Origin: Kordiimonadaceae bacterium
GTDB lineage: Bacteria > Pseudomonadota > Alphaproteobacteria > Sphingomonadales > Kordiimonadaceae
Direction of reading: 5' to 3'
NCBI GenBank assembly: GCA_014238195.1
Contig: JABABO010000027.1
Coordinates: forward strand, 1 to 15,654
DNA length: 15,654 nt
Of this stretch, positions 6,748 through 14,578 are shown in pieces. Position 1 is the stretch's first letter. Each line of letters begins with the position of its first letter. The translations under genes were made by a program, and so were the position numbers. Below the pieces are notes generated by a model. The model had not been told where the DNA came from. It worked only from the letters and a program-made list of their open reading frames with translations, and did not search any database.

Positions 6748-7593
6748 TTAATCCCGCAGCAAAGCATTGATCGATGTTTTTGAACGGGTACGTTCGTCCA
6801 CACGCTTAACAATGACAGCACAATATAAGCTAGGCCCTGGTGTACCATCTGGCAACGGTTTACCTGGTAAGGTACCTGGTACAACAACGCTGTAAGCTGG
6901 GACGCGGCCCATGAAAACCTCGCCTGTTTCGCGGTCAATAATTTTAGTGCTGGCCCCAATGTATACACCCATCGAAATCACCGCACCCGTTTCGACATGC
7001 ACCCCTTCGGCGATTTCACTTCGGGCCCCAATAAAACAGTTATCTTCAATAATCACTGGCCCTGCCTGCAAAGGTTCTAATACACCGCCGATGCCAACAC
7101 CGCCAGACAAATGCACATGCGCACCAATTTGGGCGCAACTTCCAACCGTAGACCATGTGTCCACCATTGTGCCTTCGCCCACATAAGCACCAAGGTTTAC
7201 AAATGAAGGCATCAACACCACCCCTTTGGCGATAAAGGCACTTTTACGCACAATGGCATTCGGCACAGCCCGAAAGCCTGCTGCTGTATAAGCCTTATCA
7301 TCCCAACCCGCAAATTTACTTGGTACTTTATCCCACCAATTTGTATTGTCCCCAGGGCCGCCTTTGATAATTTCCATATCATTCAGGCGAAAGGACAACA
7401 GCACAGCTTTCTTGAGCCATTGGTGCACAGTCCAAGCCCCGGCATCCTGACTAGCAACACGGACCTGTCCGCTATCAAGCAAACTCAAAGCCTCGTCCAC
7501 AGCGTCACGGATAGCACCAGTTGTATTGCTGCTTATAGCATCGCGGTTATCGAAAGCTATATTGATTGTATTTTCTAGGTCGGTGAAGCTCAT
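6748..7593 (-). CDS. dapD: 2,3,4,5-tetrahydropyridine-2,6-dicarboxylate N-succinyltransferase
   Basis: Transfers succinyl from succinyl-CoA to tetrahydrodipicolinate, the step that commits to the succinylase branch of lysine/diaminopimelate synthesis. The 281-residue protein has the N-terminal helical domain (MSFTDLENTINIAFDNRDAI), followed by a left-handed beta-helix of hexapeptide repeats from about residue 100 to 225 (for example LGAYVGEGTMVDTWSTVGSC and IGAHVHLSGGVGIGGVLEP), and the C-terminal KRVDERTRSKTSINALLRD typical of DapD. The start was placed at ATG 7593 because it gives the family N terminus and has GAGGGG 6 nt upstream; the frame is open further upstream, but that extension is not family-like. 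The family works as a cytoplasmic trimer. It pairs with dapE immediately downstream. Confidence 0.97.
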   Translation of the reverse strand: MSFTDLENTINIAFDNRDAISSNTTGAIRDAVDEALSLLDSGQVRVASQDAGAWTVHQWLKKAVLLSFRLNDMEIIKGGPGDNTNWWDKVPSKFAGWDDKAYTAAGFRAVPNAIVRKSAFIAKGVVLMPSFVNLGAYVGEGTMVDTWSTVGSCAQIGAHVHLSGGVGIGGVLEPLQAGPVIIEDNCFIGARSEIAEGVHVETGAVISMGVYIGASTKIIDRETGEVFMGRVPAYSVVVPGTLPGKPLPDGTPGPSLYCAVIVKRVDERTRSKTSINALLRD

Positions 7594-7599
7594 GGCTTT

Positions 7600-7605
7600 C
7601 CCCTC
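7600..7605 (-). promoter_or_regulatory. Ribosome binding site of dapD
   Basis: GAGGGG on the minus strand, 6 nt from ATG 7593. It decides the dapD start against longer in-frame readings reaching 7662. Confidence 0.65.
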
Positions 7606-7678
7606 GTTTGAATGTATATCATCTGCTGGGCGCAAAAATAACAGCCTAACGGCCCCTGTCAATGATTTCGGTCAATGA

Positions 7679-8377
7679 TTACGGTTGAAAGCGGTTGTTA
7701 TAATGGCTTAGCCACTGGCTTAGGCTATTGGTTTCGGCATGTACAATAGCTGGATCATGGTCTGCTTCCCCCCATTTAGAGCCTGTATTCACCCAAACAC
7801 ATCCCATACCCATGCGGTGGGCTGGGATCAAGTTACGCACCATATCTTCGACCATAATAGACCGCGTTGGATCAACATCATAGCGTTTGATGAAAGTATC
7901 ATAGGGCTCTTGGTTGGGCTTGGGGACCAAGTCAGCTTCATGAATGTCGAAAACATCTTCAAATTGGTGTGCAATGCCCAATCGATCCAACACTTTTTCA
8001 GCGTAAGGGGTATCCGCATTCGTAAAGACCAGTTTGCGACCTTTTAGCGTTTGAAGGGCAGTGCATAATCGTTCATCACGTTTTATAGAACTTAAGTCAA
8101 TATCATGCACTTCAGCGAGATATTCATGGGGATCAACTCCGTGATGGACCATCAAACCTTTGAGCGTTGTACCATACTGCATCAAGAAACCTTTTTGTAT
8201 CTTGCGGGCAGCTGTATACTCTAGACCTAGCAAGCGCTGGACATATTGGCCTATCTTTTGATCCATCTGTGTAGCTAAGTCGCTTTCATATGGGTACAGG
8301 GTATTATCTAAGTCAAATATCCAAGTATCACGACCTTCGTTGAATATAGGATGTAGTCCTTGTGAATTTAAGGGCAT
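7679..8377 (-). CDS. Pyrimidine 5'-nucleotidase-like HAD hydrolase
   Basis: A 232-residue HAD superfamily subfamily IA phosphatase of the pyrimidine 5'-nucleotidase (SDT1/YjjG-like) group. Motif I is WIFDLDNTLYP (nucleophile Asp22, acid/base Asp24), motif II is VFTNAD, motif III has the lysine in LVPKPNQEPY, and motif IV is IMVEDMVRNL. It is predicted to dephosphorylate pyrimidine nucleoside monophosphates or a related phosphometabolite in the cytoplasm. In many Alphaproteobacteria a gene of this type sits between argB and dapD, so its position upstream of dapD is expected. Its stop is 85 nt before the dapD start. The ATG at 8377 has no good Shine-Dalgarno sequence, and a TATAAT lies only 12 nt upstream of it, so translation may be leaderless or nearly so. 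The physiological substrate is not known. Confidence 0.9.
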   Translation of the reverse strand: MPLNSQGLHPIFNEGRDTWIFDLDNTLYPYESDLATQMDQKIGQYVQRLLGLEYTAARKIQKGFLMQYGTTLKGLMVHHGVDPHEYLAEVHDIDLSSIKRDERLCTALQTLKGRKLVFTNADTPYAEKVLDRLGIAHQFEDVFDIHEADLVPKPNQEPYDTFIKRYDVDPTRSIMVEDMVRNLIPAHRMGMGCVWVNTGSKWGEADHDPAIVHAETNSLSQWLSHYNNRFQP

Positions 8378-8389
8378 AAATGCGTCTCA

Positions 8390-8395
8390 ATTATA
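8390..8395 (-). promoter_or_regulatory. Candidate -10 element for the HAD-dapD-dapE operon
   Basis: A consensus TATAAT on the minus strand, 12 nt before ATG 8377, in the 103 bp gap between the divergent HAD and diguanylate cyclase genes. No convincing -35 is visible 16-18 nt upstream. A start site 6-8 nt downstream would leave a leader of only a few bases. The other direction of the gap shows no clear promoter. Confidence 0.4.
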
Positions 8396-8480
8396 TTTGT
8401 TTAACATCATTTTAAGAGGTTGCTTCGTATGATCTATCGCTAGACTGCTGTGTGGATATCGAACAAACTCAGGTCACTAT

Positions 8481-10139
8481 ATGACACTATCTGAACGTAG
8501 CGACAATGCCTTTGGTGAAATTGTTGGCGCCCATGATGTAAGTGCCGCCGACTGTGCTGTTATGCGCGTCCATGCTAGCGGCCAAATTCTAAGTGTTTCT
8601 AAAACAGGCGATGTGATCGCTGGTTTATGGCAAGACTATAATGATGAGCTGCTGACTGCTTATGGTAAAGCCATAATGGCCCATATGCCCTTTGAGGCCC
8701 GAATTAGCATTGCAGGTGAGCAAAATTTTTGGCTCGTTCTGATCCCAGACGGTCCTGAATGCATAATCGTTGCCCGTGATACAACGCTGCCCGACAAAAT
8801 GATGCAAGCTCTAATAGACAGCCGCAAGCTGCTAAAAGAACTACTTGACCAAGCTGTTGATCTTGCCTTCGAAGTGGATATGAAGCAAAATTTTAAATTT
8901 ATCACCCCTAACAATGCTTTGGGTTTTGATGTTAGCCGTTGGCTTGGCGCGAATGCAAACACCCTTTTTTGGGGGGCGGGGGTGCCGCCTTTTAAAAACC
9001 CGTTTATGGAAGAAACTAAAAAAAAATATGATGCCGTGCTTGTAAATATTCTGGGGACAGAGAGCCGTTATCTTTCGTTTGATGTTACGCCGAAATCTGA
9101 TGAAACTGGCAAACAAATTGGTGTGCGCGGGACAGTGTGTGATGTTACCGCTCATGCGGTGAAAAAACACGAAACCCGCATGATTAATTTGCGTTTGACG
9201 GTGCAAAAACGTATTACAGATAGCCTAAATGCCGCTGAAACCGCTGATGCATTGCTGGATGGTGCTGCGCAAATATTGCATGAAATTCTTCGAGCTAATA
9301 TAGTGCATATTTTAGTGAATTTTGATGATGGCTTAACACAAATGGCGCAAGCAGGCGAAGCTGATACACCGCTTAATGTAGACGCTATTGAGCAAGCCAT
9401 AGCCCTTAAATCTGATGAAGCGATCCTTGAAGCCGTTCAAGACAATCACACGCATCTGGTTATTAACTTAAGGCAAGACAAACACCTAAAAGGGGCAGTT
9501 GTTTTATCGCGTAATACAGATACGAACCCGTGGTCGAAGGAAGAAAAATCTTTGTTAAAGGCCGTTGGGGATGTATTGCTAACAGCGCTGCAAAAAGCCG
9601 AGCTTGTTGACCGGCTTTATAAGCTATCCATGCAAGATGAACTGACAGGACTGCTTAACCGTCGGGCTGTGAAAGACAGTATTGATAGATGCCTCAAACA
9701 TCACAAGCGCAGTGGTTCCTTTGGTACCTTAGTGTTCATTGATTTGGATAACTTTAAGGAAGTGAATGATACGCTTGGGCACGCTGCTGGTGATCTTGCG
9801 CTTAAATTAGTCGCTGAACATATAACAAAAGCTATTCGCCCCACCGACTATGCAGGCCGGTATGGCGGTGACGAATTTGTAATCTGGCTTGAAGGCGCGG
9901 GCATTGATATTGCCCGAAAAAAAATCAATGCCTTAATTTCTGCTATGTCGTCAGTGAGGGAAAAGTTGGGCAATCGTAAATTAAAACTGTCAATATCTGC
10001 TGGTATCGCGGTATCAGCGTCTGGAATTGATTCTAGTTTTGAGCGGATTGCTGAGCGGGCAGATCAAGCTTTGTATATAGTCAAAGAAAGTGGCAAAGGG
10101 GCCATAGCTGTAGCCGACCCTTTGAATGGAGAGGAGTAA
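8481..10139 (+). CDS. Diguanylate cyclase with PAS-like and GAF sensory domains
   Basis: Predicted to make c-di-GMP from two GTP. The 552-residue protein has two PAS-like N-terminal segments (about residues 20-105 and 115-220), a helical linker, a GAF-like domain (about 235-375) and a C-terminal GGDEF domain (about 385-545). The active-site loop RYGGDEF is intact (GGDEF at 462-466). RPTD (453-456) lies five residues before it, matching the RxxD inhibitory I-site, so product inhibition is likely. DELTGLLNRR and FIDLDNFKEVND are the usual cyclase motifs. No signal peptide or membrane segments are evident, so it is cytoplasmic and probably senses a soluble ligand. AGG at 8471-8473 is a modest ribosome site. 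No EAL domain is present. It is followed by the DUF2336 gene after 7 nt. Confidence 0.93.
   Translation: MTLSERSDNAFGEIVGAHDVSAADCAVMRVHASGQILSVSKTGDVIAGLWQDYNDELLTAYGKAIMAHMPFEARISIAGEQNFWLVLIPDGPECIIVARDTTLPDKMMQALIDSRKLLKELLDQAVDLAFEVDMKQNFKFITPNNALGFDVSRWLGANANTLFWGAGVPPFKNPFMEETKKKYDAVLVNILGTESRYLSFDVTPKSDETGKQIGVRGTVCDVTAHAVKKHETRMINLRLTVQKRITDSLNAAETADALLDGAAQILHEILRANIVHILVNFDDGLTQMAQAGEADTPLNVDAIEQAIALKSDEAILEAVQDNHTHLVINLRQDKHLKGAVVLSRNTDTNPWSKEEKSLLKAVGDVLLTALQKAELVDRLYKLSMQDELTGLLNRRAVKDSIDRCLKHHKRSGSFGTLVFIDLDNFKEVNDTLGHAAGDLALKLVAEHITKAIRPTDYAGRYGGDEFVIWLEGAGIDIARKKINALISAMSSVREKLGNRKLKLSISAGIAVSASGIDSSFERIAERADQALYIVKESGKGAIAVADPLNGEE
10132..10136 (+). promoter_or_regulatory. 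Ribosome binding site of the DUF2336 gene
   Basis: AGGAG inside the last codons of the cyclase gene, 10 nt before ATG 10147. It favours 10147 over the in-frame ATG at 10126, which would lie upstream of this site. Confidence 0.6.
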
Positions 10140-10146
10140 ACCACCA

Positions 10147-11442
10147 ATGCTGGGAAAGCTTAAAGCACTATTCAGTAAGACTGATCCATCGCACGGTCAA
10201 AAGCAAACCGCCTATAAAGATGCCCAAAGATTTAGCACAGCCGAACAAAAACAAATTTTGGAATCAGGAGACGACTGTGATCGTTTAGCGCTTGCCGCCG
10301 ATAGTAGCGCAGAACCAGAAGTGTTGTATTATTTAAGCGAAGACAAAAATCCGCAAGTCCGTGAAAATATTGCCCGTAATTCGGCAACCCCTTTACAAGC
10401 GGACAAAGTTTTAACCCGCGATGAAGACGATGATGTGCGCAGTGAATTAGCCCGCAAAATTGCCCGCATTATCCCTGGGCTAGCAACGGAAGAAACCCTT
10501 GCCCTGCGCGAAAAAACTATTGAAATTTTAGAAACGCTTGCAGCGGACCAAACACCAAAAGTCAGGGCAATCATCGCAGAGGAAATTAAAACCAGTTTGA
10601 ATGTACCAAAGGGCATTATAGATCAGCTGGCCCGCGATACAGACGAAACAGTCAGTTTGCCCGTTTTGGCTTATTCACCATTGTTGCATGACGATGATTT
10701 GCGGGAAATTATCGCAGCAGGAGCATCAAGCGATGCTCTGGAAGCTATAGCACGGCGAAAAACTGTTAGCGAAGATATCTCAAATGAACTAGCGACCACC
10801 TTAGATATTCCAGCGATTGCGGCTTTATTGACCAATAAAAATGCTCAGATTCGTGAAGACACTCTCGATCAAATTATTGATCAGGCTTCTGATATTGACG
10901 ACTTGCATAAACCACTTGCACTCAGACCGCAGCTATCGCTTCGTGCAATGAAACGTATTGCTGGCTTTGTTGCCAGTGCGCTGGTTCATGCGATGATGGA
11001 AGAAAATAAATTACCAGAGGCCGATGCCGAAGACCTACTGGACCGTGTACGCGACCGTTTACAAAGCGAACGTGCTAGCGATAGTGATGAAGCAAAATAT
11101 GCCAAAACAGCCTCTGATTTATTTCGACGTGGTGTACTGGATGATGCTTTTGTTATACAGCAAATTGCAGAGAATAACCGCGAACTTCTGTTACAGTGCT
11201 TAGCGCTGTTATCTGATCTGCCAGCCCCTACTGTACGTAAAATCATCCATTCTAAAAGTGGACGGGCTGTCACTGCGCTCGCTTGGAAAGCCAAGCTAAC
11301 AATGCGAACCGCTTACAGCTTGCAAACTCAATATGCCCTTGTACCCACAGCGCAGCTACTAGCCGCAAAAGATGGCAAAGACTATCCCATTGATGACGAT
11401 GAGCTAGAATGGCATCTGAGTTATTTCGTTGAACAAAACTGA
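10147..11442 (+). CDS. DUF2336 domain-containing protein (HEAT-like repeats)
   Basis: A 431-residue protein matching the alphaproteobacterial DUF2336 group: an N-terminal MLGKLKALFSKTD, then helical repeats of HEAT type with the recurrent form 'DxxxxVRxxIAR' (for example DKNPQVRENIARN, DEDDDVRSELARK, DQTPKVRAIIAEE), then a helical C-terminal domain ending in DDDELEWHLSYFVEQN. It is acidic, soluble and without catalytic motifs I can identify, so a scaffold or protein-interaction role is likely but unproven. The start is ATG 10147, supported by AGGAG; ATG 10126 is an alternative. The gene lies 7 nt after the diguanylate cyclase stop and is probably co-transcribed, which suggests a link to c-di-GMP or motility/surface signalling. 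Its end faces argB across only 29 nt. Confidence 0.82.
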   Translation: MLGKLKALFSKTDPSHGQKQTAYKDAQRFSTAEQKQILESGDDCDRLALAADSSAEPEVLYYLSEDKNPQVRENIARNSATPLQADKVLTRDEDDDVRSELARKIARIIPGLATEETLALREKTIEILETLAADQTPKVRAIIAEEIKTSLNVPKGIIDQLARDTDETVSLPVLAYSPLLHDDDLREIIAAGASSDALEAIARRKTVSEDISNELATTLDIPAIAALLTNKNAQIREDTLDQIIDQASDIDDLHKPLALRPQLSLRAMKRIAGFVASALVHAMMEENKLPEADAEDLLDRVRDRLQSERASDSDEAKYAKTASDLFRRGVLDDAFVIQQIAENNRELLLQCLALLSDLPAPTVRKIIHSKSGRAVTALAWKAKLTMRTAYSLQTQYALVPTAQLLAAKDGKDYPIDDDELEWHLSYFVEQN

Positions 11443-11471
11443 ATGAACGGATCAAATCAGCAGCGCATTGT

Positions 11472-12374
11472 TTATGGTCGCAGCAGTGTCCCGGACCCAC
11501 TACCTGTGAAGATTTCAAGCAAGATCGCATGCTTCACCCGCCCATCCAAAATAACTGCGCCATTCACCCCTTGGTCTATTGCGCTAAGGCAGGTGTCAAC
11601 CTTGGGCAACATACCACCGATTATTGTACCATTGGCTTTTAGGGCCTTGACATCATTGGGGGTCAATTCCGTTAGCAAGTTCATTGCTTTATCTAAAACA
11701 CCTTGGACGTCGGTCAGCAGGAAAAAACGCCGCGCTTTCAAAGCCCCAGCTATGGCACCTGCCATGGTATCAGCATTGATATTATAGGTTTGTCCGTCTT
11801 CACCAATAGCAATCGGCGAGATCACAGGAATAATACCCGCTGAGATACACTCAGTTAAAATGCGCGTATCAATACTATCGGGTTCCCCAACAAACCCCAA
11901 GTCAATAGCTTTTTCAATATCTGATCCTGGCGTGGCTTTGCTAATGTGTTTTTTCTTGGCTTTTACAAGGGACCCGTCTTTACCCGATAAGCCAATAGCA
12001 CGGCCACCCGCTTTATTAATATCCGCAACAATCGATTTACATATACTGCCCGATAGAACCATTTCTGCGACATCTACAGTGGCTTTACTGGTCACCCGTA
12101 GACCATCAACAAATTCACTTTCAATAGATAAACGTTCCAGCATACTACCGATTTGCGGGCCACCACCGTGGATAACCACAGGATTAATGCCTACTTGTTT
12201 TAACAGGGTAATATCTTCGGCAAACTGCGCTGATAAGTCCTGATCAATCATGGCATTACCGCCGTATTTGATAACAAAAACTTCCCCCGAATATTTTTTC
12301 ATATAGGGCAGGGCCTCAACCAACGTGGCCGCTTTCTTTTGCAAGCGTTTTTGATCTTGATTAATTGTTTGCAT
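11472..12374 (-). CDS. argB: Acetylglutamate kinase
   Basis: Phosphorylates N-acetyl-L-glutamate with ATP, the second step of arginine synthesis; cytoplasmic. The 300-residue amino acid kinase family protein has VFVIKYGGNAM (phosphate-binding Lys), VIHGGGPQIG, VVxGSICK-type and LSGKDGSLVKAK segments, INADTMAGAIAGAL, and the C-terminal IIGGMLPKVD and DGRVKHAILLEIFTGSGSGT. About 20 residues lie before the core (QTINQDQKRLQKKAATLVEA), as in the arginine-sensitive hexameric enzymes, so feedback inhibition by arginine is likely from family knowledge. The start is ATG 12374, without an obvious strong Shine-Dalgarno. It follows the lysoplasmalogenase gene by 82 nt on the same strand; whether it has its own promoter there is unclear. 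That gap holds a small CCTTAATAAGG palindrome and no other signal I recognise. Confidence 0.97.
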   Translation of the reverse strand: MQTINQDQKRLQKKAATLVEALPYMKKYSGEVFVIKYGGNAMIDQDLSAQFAEDITLLKQVGINPVVIHGGGPQIGSMLERLSIESEFVDGLRVTSKATVDVAEMVLSGSICKSIVADINKAGGRAIGLSGKDGSLVKAKKKHISKATPGSDIEKAIDLGFVGEPDSIDTRILTECISAGIIPVISPIAIGEDGQTYNINADTMAGAIAGALKARRFFLLTDVQGVLDKAMNLLTELTPNDVKALKANGTIIGGMLPKVDTCLSAIDQGVNGAVILDGRVKHAILLEIFTGSGSGTLLRP

Positions 12375-12456
12375 GTCTTTTTACTCGTGAGGCTTCAGGG
12401 TTAGGGGCATTAGGTATTTTAGTGTCATCAGCGCCTTATTAAGGGTATATGATATC

Positions 12457-13230
12457 TTAGTCAAATCGGTACCCACCGCGCAGTTTTGGTACATCTTTGA
12501 ACGTTATCACACCAATCGTCATCAGCAATTGCCCTAAGTAATAGGTTGTCCAGATGATATAGTCCGTAAATTCAGGGGCATTCATAAATTGACGCGCACC
12601 CAGCACAGCATCAGATATCAAAAATAAGACAGCCCCTAAGCCCACAGTCAACGACGGGTAACGGCTGATAAGGGCCATAGATGTCATGGTTGTCAATACA
12701 AGGCTATAGGCAATAACTGGAACGATCATTTCAGTGGGTAATAACGGGTAAGCATAAACCAATGATACGGCTGTTATAATCCAGAAAAATGTCGCAGCGG
12801 AAATATCGAAAGGTGCAATATCAACACGTGGGCTGCGCATAAGAACATAAAGTAAGATTAAAAATATATGACCAAACATGAAGGCAAGCAGACCGTAAAT
12901 AAAAGCATTTGGATATGAAAATGTCAGGTAAATATCCCCTGTTGCGCTAAGCGCTAATGCCGCTACAAGCAAGATATGTTTAGGACTGTGTGCTTTAAAC
13001 AAAGCATATAATGCGAGGCTTGCAACTGCCGAACCTTTGATGAGGGTTTTGCCAAAACCTATGTGACTTAAACTATCTATAAACTCATAAATTTGAAAAC
13101 CATAGTAAAGCCCAAAACTATAAAGCAATGCCCCAATGACTGAAACTTTTAGAAATGTATCAGCAATAGTTTCAAGTGCGCTTTTCTTATGTTTGTGAAA
13201 AAATTGCTGTTTGTGAAAGATTTGGGTCAT
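12457..13230 (-). CDS. YhhN-family lysoplasmalogenase (TMEM86-like), membrane protein
   Basis: A 257-residue integral membrane protein of the YhhN/TMEM86 family, whose characterised members hydrolyse the vinyl-ether bond of lysoplasmalogens. Conserved features: LSATGDIYLTF (Asp), FGHIFLILLY (His), PVIAYSLVLTTMTSMAL, GAVLFLISDAVLGARQF (Asp) and TTYYLGQLLM. About eight hydrophobic segments are visible after a basic, cytoplasmic N-terminal stretch (HKQQFFHKHKK). The start is ATG 13230, which overlaps the TGA of the upstream MFS gene by 4 nt (ATGA), so translation is coupled. The neighbouring transporter resembles lysophospholipid flippases, which makes a lysophospholipid-processing role plausible. 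Bacterial family members may act on other lysolipids, so the exact substrate is uncertain. Confidence 0.82.
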   Translation of the reverse strand: MTQIFHKQQFFHKHKKSALETIADTFLKVSVIGALLYSFGLYYGFQIYEFIDSLSHIGFGKTLIKGSAVASLALYALFKAHSPKHILLVAALALSATGDIYLTFSYPNAFIYGLLAFMFGHIFLILLYVLMRSPRVDIAPFDISAATFFWIITAVSLVYAYPLLPTEMIVPVIAYSLVLTTMTSMALISRYPSLTVGLGAVLFLISDAVLGARQFMNAPEFTDYIIWTTYYLGQLLMTIGVITFKDVPKLRGGYRFD

Positions 13231-14528
13231 GCGTTTTTACGGTCCTGGTCTAATAATCGGCTATGCAATTTTTTGACTGGGAAAATAAAAGCAAGACTTA
13301 GGATTCCTGTTAATAAAGCGATCTCAGCGGTGGCAAACCCTAAAGCGGCAAGAAGCGCCGCTGTAATGCCAGCTAAGACCATAAAACCACTGTTGATGAT
13401 GTTTGTCGAAGCAATCACGCGGGAGCGCTCCGCTGGGTCTGTTTGATCAAGTAAAATGGCATAAAGGGGAACAATCACGACACCTGCTAGCATAGCGATG
13501 AAAGCGACATTAATAAGTATCACAACATTCATCGGTTCTGACAAAAACTCTGGAAGTGTCATTATTATAAGTTCGCGGGGTTCATCGGGGATCAGAAAGA
13601 ATAATAGGCAACACAATGCGGTCAAAACTACAAGGCCTTTTGGTGCGAGCCTCGCTGAAATTTCGCCTTTTAAAATGCGACTACAAAAAAGCGAGCCAGC
13701 CCCTACACCCACAGAAAAGCAACACAGAAAAAGTGTCACAACAGTTTCATCACCACGCAGCATTTCTTTTGTAATCACAGGTATTTGGGTTAGATAAATT
13801 GACCCAAAGGCCCAAATCCAACTGATGCCCATAATCGCAGGCCAAGCAATATGGCTGCGATAAACTCGCCGCAGTCGTTGGCCCGTTGAGGAAAAAATAT
13901 TCAGGTTAATTTTAAGGTCAGGGTCAGCACGTGGTGTTTTAGGGACGTATAAGCCACTTAATGTGCCCAGAACAGCAATCACAACCGTAAACAATGAAAT
14001 GTTCAGTGCGCTGCCATCCCCCACCGCGATAAGTGCGCCAATTGTTGTACCCAGTAAAATCGCAATGAAAGTCCCTGCTTCAATAAGCGCACTGCCACCA
14101 AGCAGATCCTCGCGCTTTAGATGCTGCGGTAATATTCCGTATTTGATCGGACCAAAAAAGGTACTTTGCAAACCGAGACCCGATAAAACACCAATTAAAA
14201 TATAAATATTCTGTGTATAAAACCCAATTGCACCGGCACTCATAAGGCCAATTTCCCAGATTTTAATCCATTTGATTTGGCCTGATTTTTCATATTTATC
14301 TGCGAGTTCACCTGCCAGTGCAGAAAACAAAAAGTACGGTAAAATAAACATGGCAATAGCAAGATTATTCAAAATTGCAGGGTCTGTTGTGGTATTAGTA
14401 ACACCAAATGTGATCATCATAATCACTGCGAAACGAAACAAATTATCGTTAAAAGCCCCTAAAAATTGCGTGATAAAAAGCGGTAAAAAATTTCGAGATT
14501 TAAGAAGTTTCAATGAGTGACCAGCCAT
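13227..14528 (-). CDS. MFS transporter, LplT-like (lysophospholipid transporter family)
   Basis: A 433-residue polytopic inner-membrane protein with about twelve hydrophobic segments. The N terminus LKLLKSRNFLPLFITQFLGAFNDNLF carries the FLGAFNDN signature shared by LplT and by the transporter half of Aas-type fusions, and LADKYEKSGQIKWIK is the cytoplasmic loop after helix 2. LplT-family proteins flip lysophospholipids inward for re-acylation. Here there is no fused acyltransferase or AMP-ligase domain. The start is placed at ATG 14528 because MAGHSLKLLKSRNF is family-like; an in-frame GTG at 14576 would add 16 charged residues and looks unlikely. It lies 50 nt after the CDF gene and overlaps the lysoplasmalogenase gene by 4 nt. 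Family is firm; substrate is inferred. Confidence 0.85.
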   Translation of the reverse strand: MAGHSLKLLKSRNFLPLFITQFLGAFNDNLFRFAVIMMITFGVTNTTTDPAILNNLAIAMFILPYFLFSALAGELADKYEKSGQIKWIKIWEIGLMSAGAIGFYTQNIYILIGVLSGLGLQSTFFGPIKYGILPQHLKREDLLGGSALIEAGTFIAILLGTTIGALIAVGDGSALNISLFTVVIAVLGTLSGLYVPKTPRADPDLKINLNIFSSTGQRLRRVYRSHIAWPAIMGISWIWAFGSIYLTQIPVITKEMLRGDETVVTLFLCCFSVGVGAGSLFCSRILKGEISARLAPKGLVVLTALCCLLFFLIPDEPRELIIMTLPEFLSEPMNVVILINVAFIAMLAGVVIVPLYAILLDQTDPAERSRVIASTNIINSGFMVLAGITAALLAALGFATAEIALLTGILSLAFIFPVKKLHSRLLDQDRKNA

Positions 14529-14578
14529 GTATTTTTCTTTACTTTTATTGTTCTTATCTGCGGAGCATAAAACCACGT

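Noticed and set aside
7622..7660. Terminator between the HAD gene and dapD (GGCC/GGCT stem followed by a T-rich stretch on the minus strand)
   Set aside because: Only about four pairs including a G-T, and a terminator here would separate genes that appear to be one operon.
14529..14576. Extended GTG start for the MFS transporter at 14576
   Set aside because: It would add a charged stretch that is absent from the family, while ATG 14528 gives the expected N terminus just before the first membrane helix.
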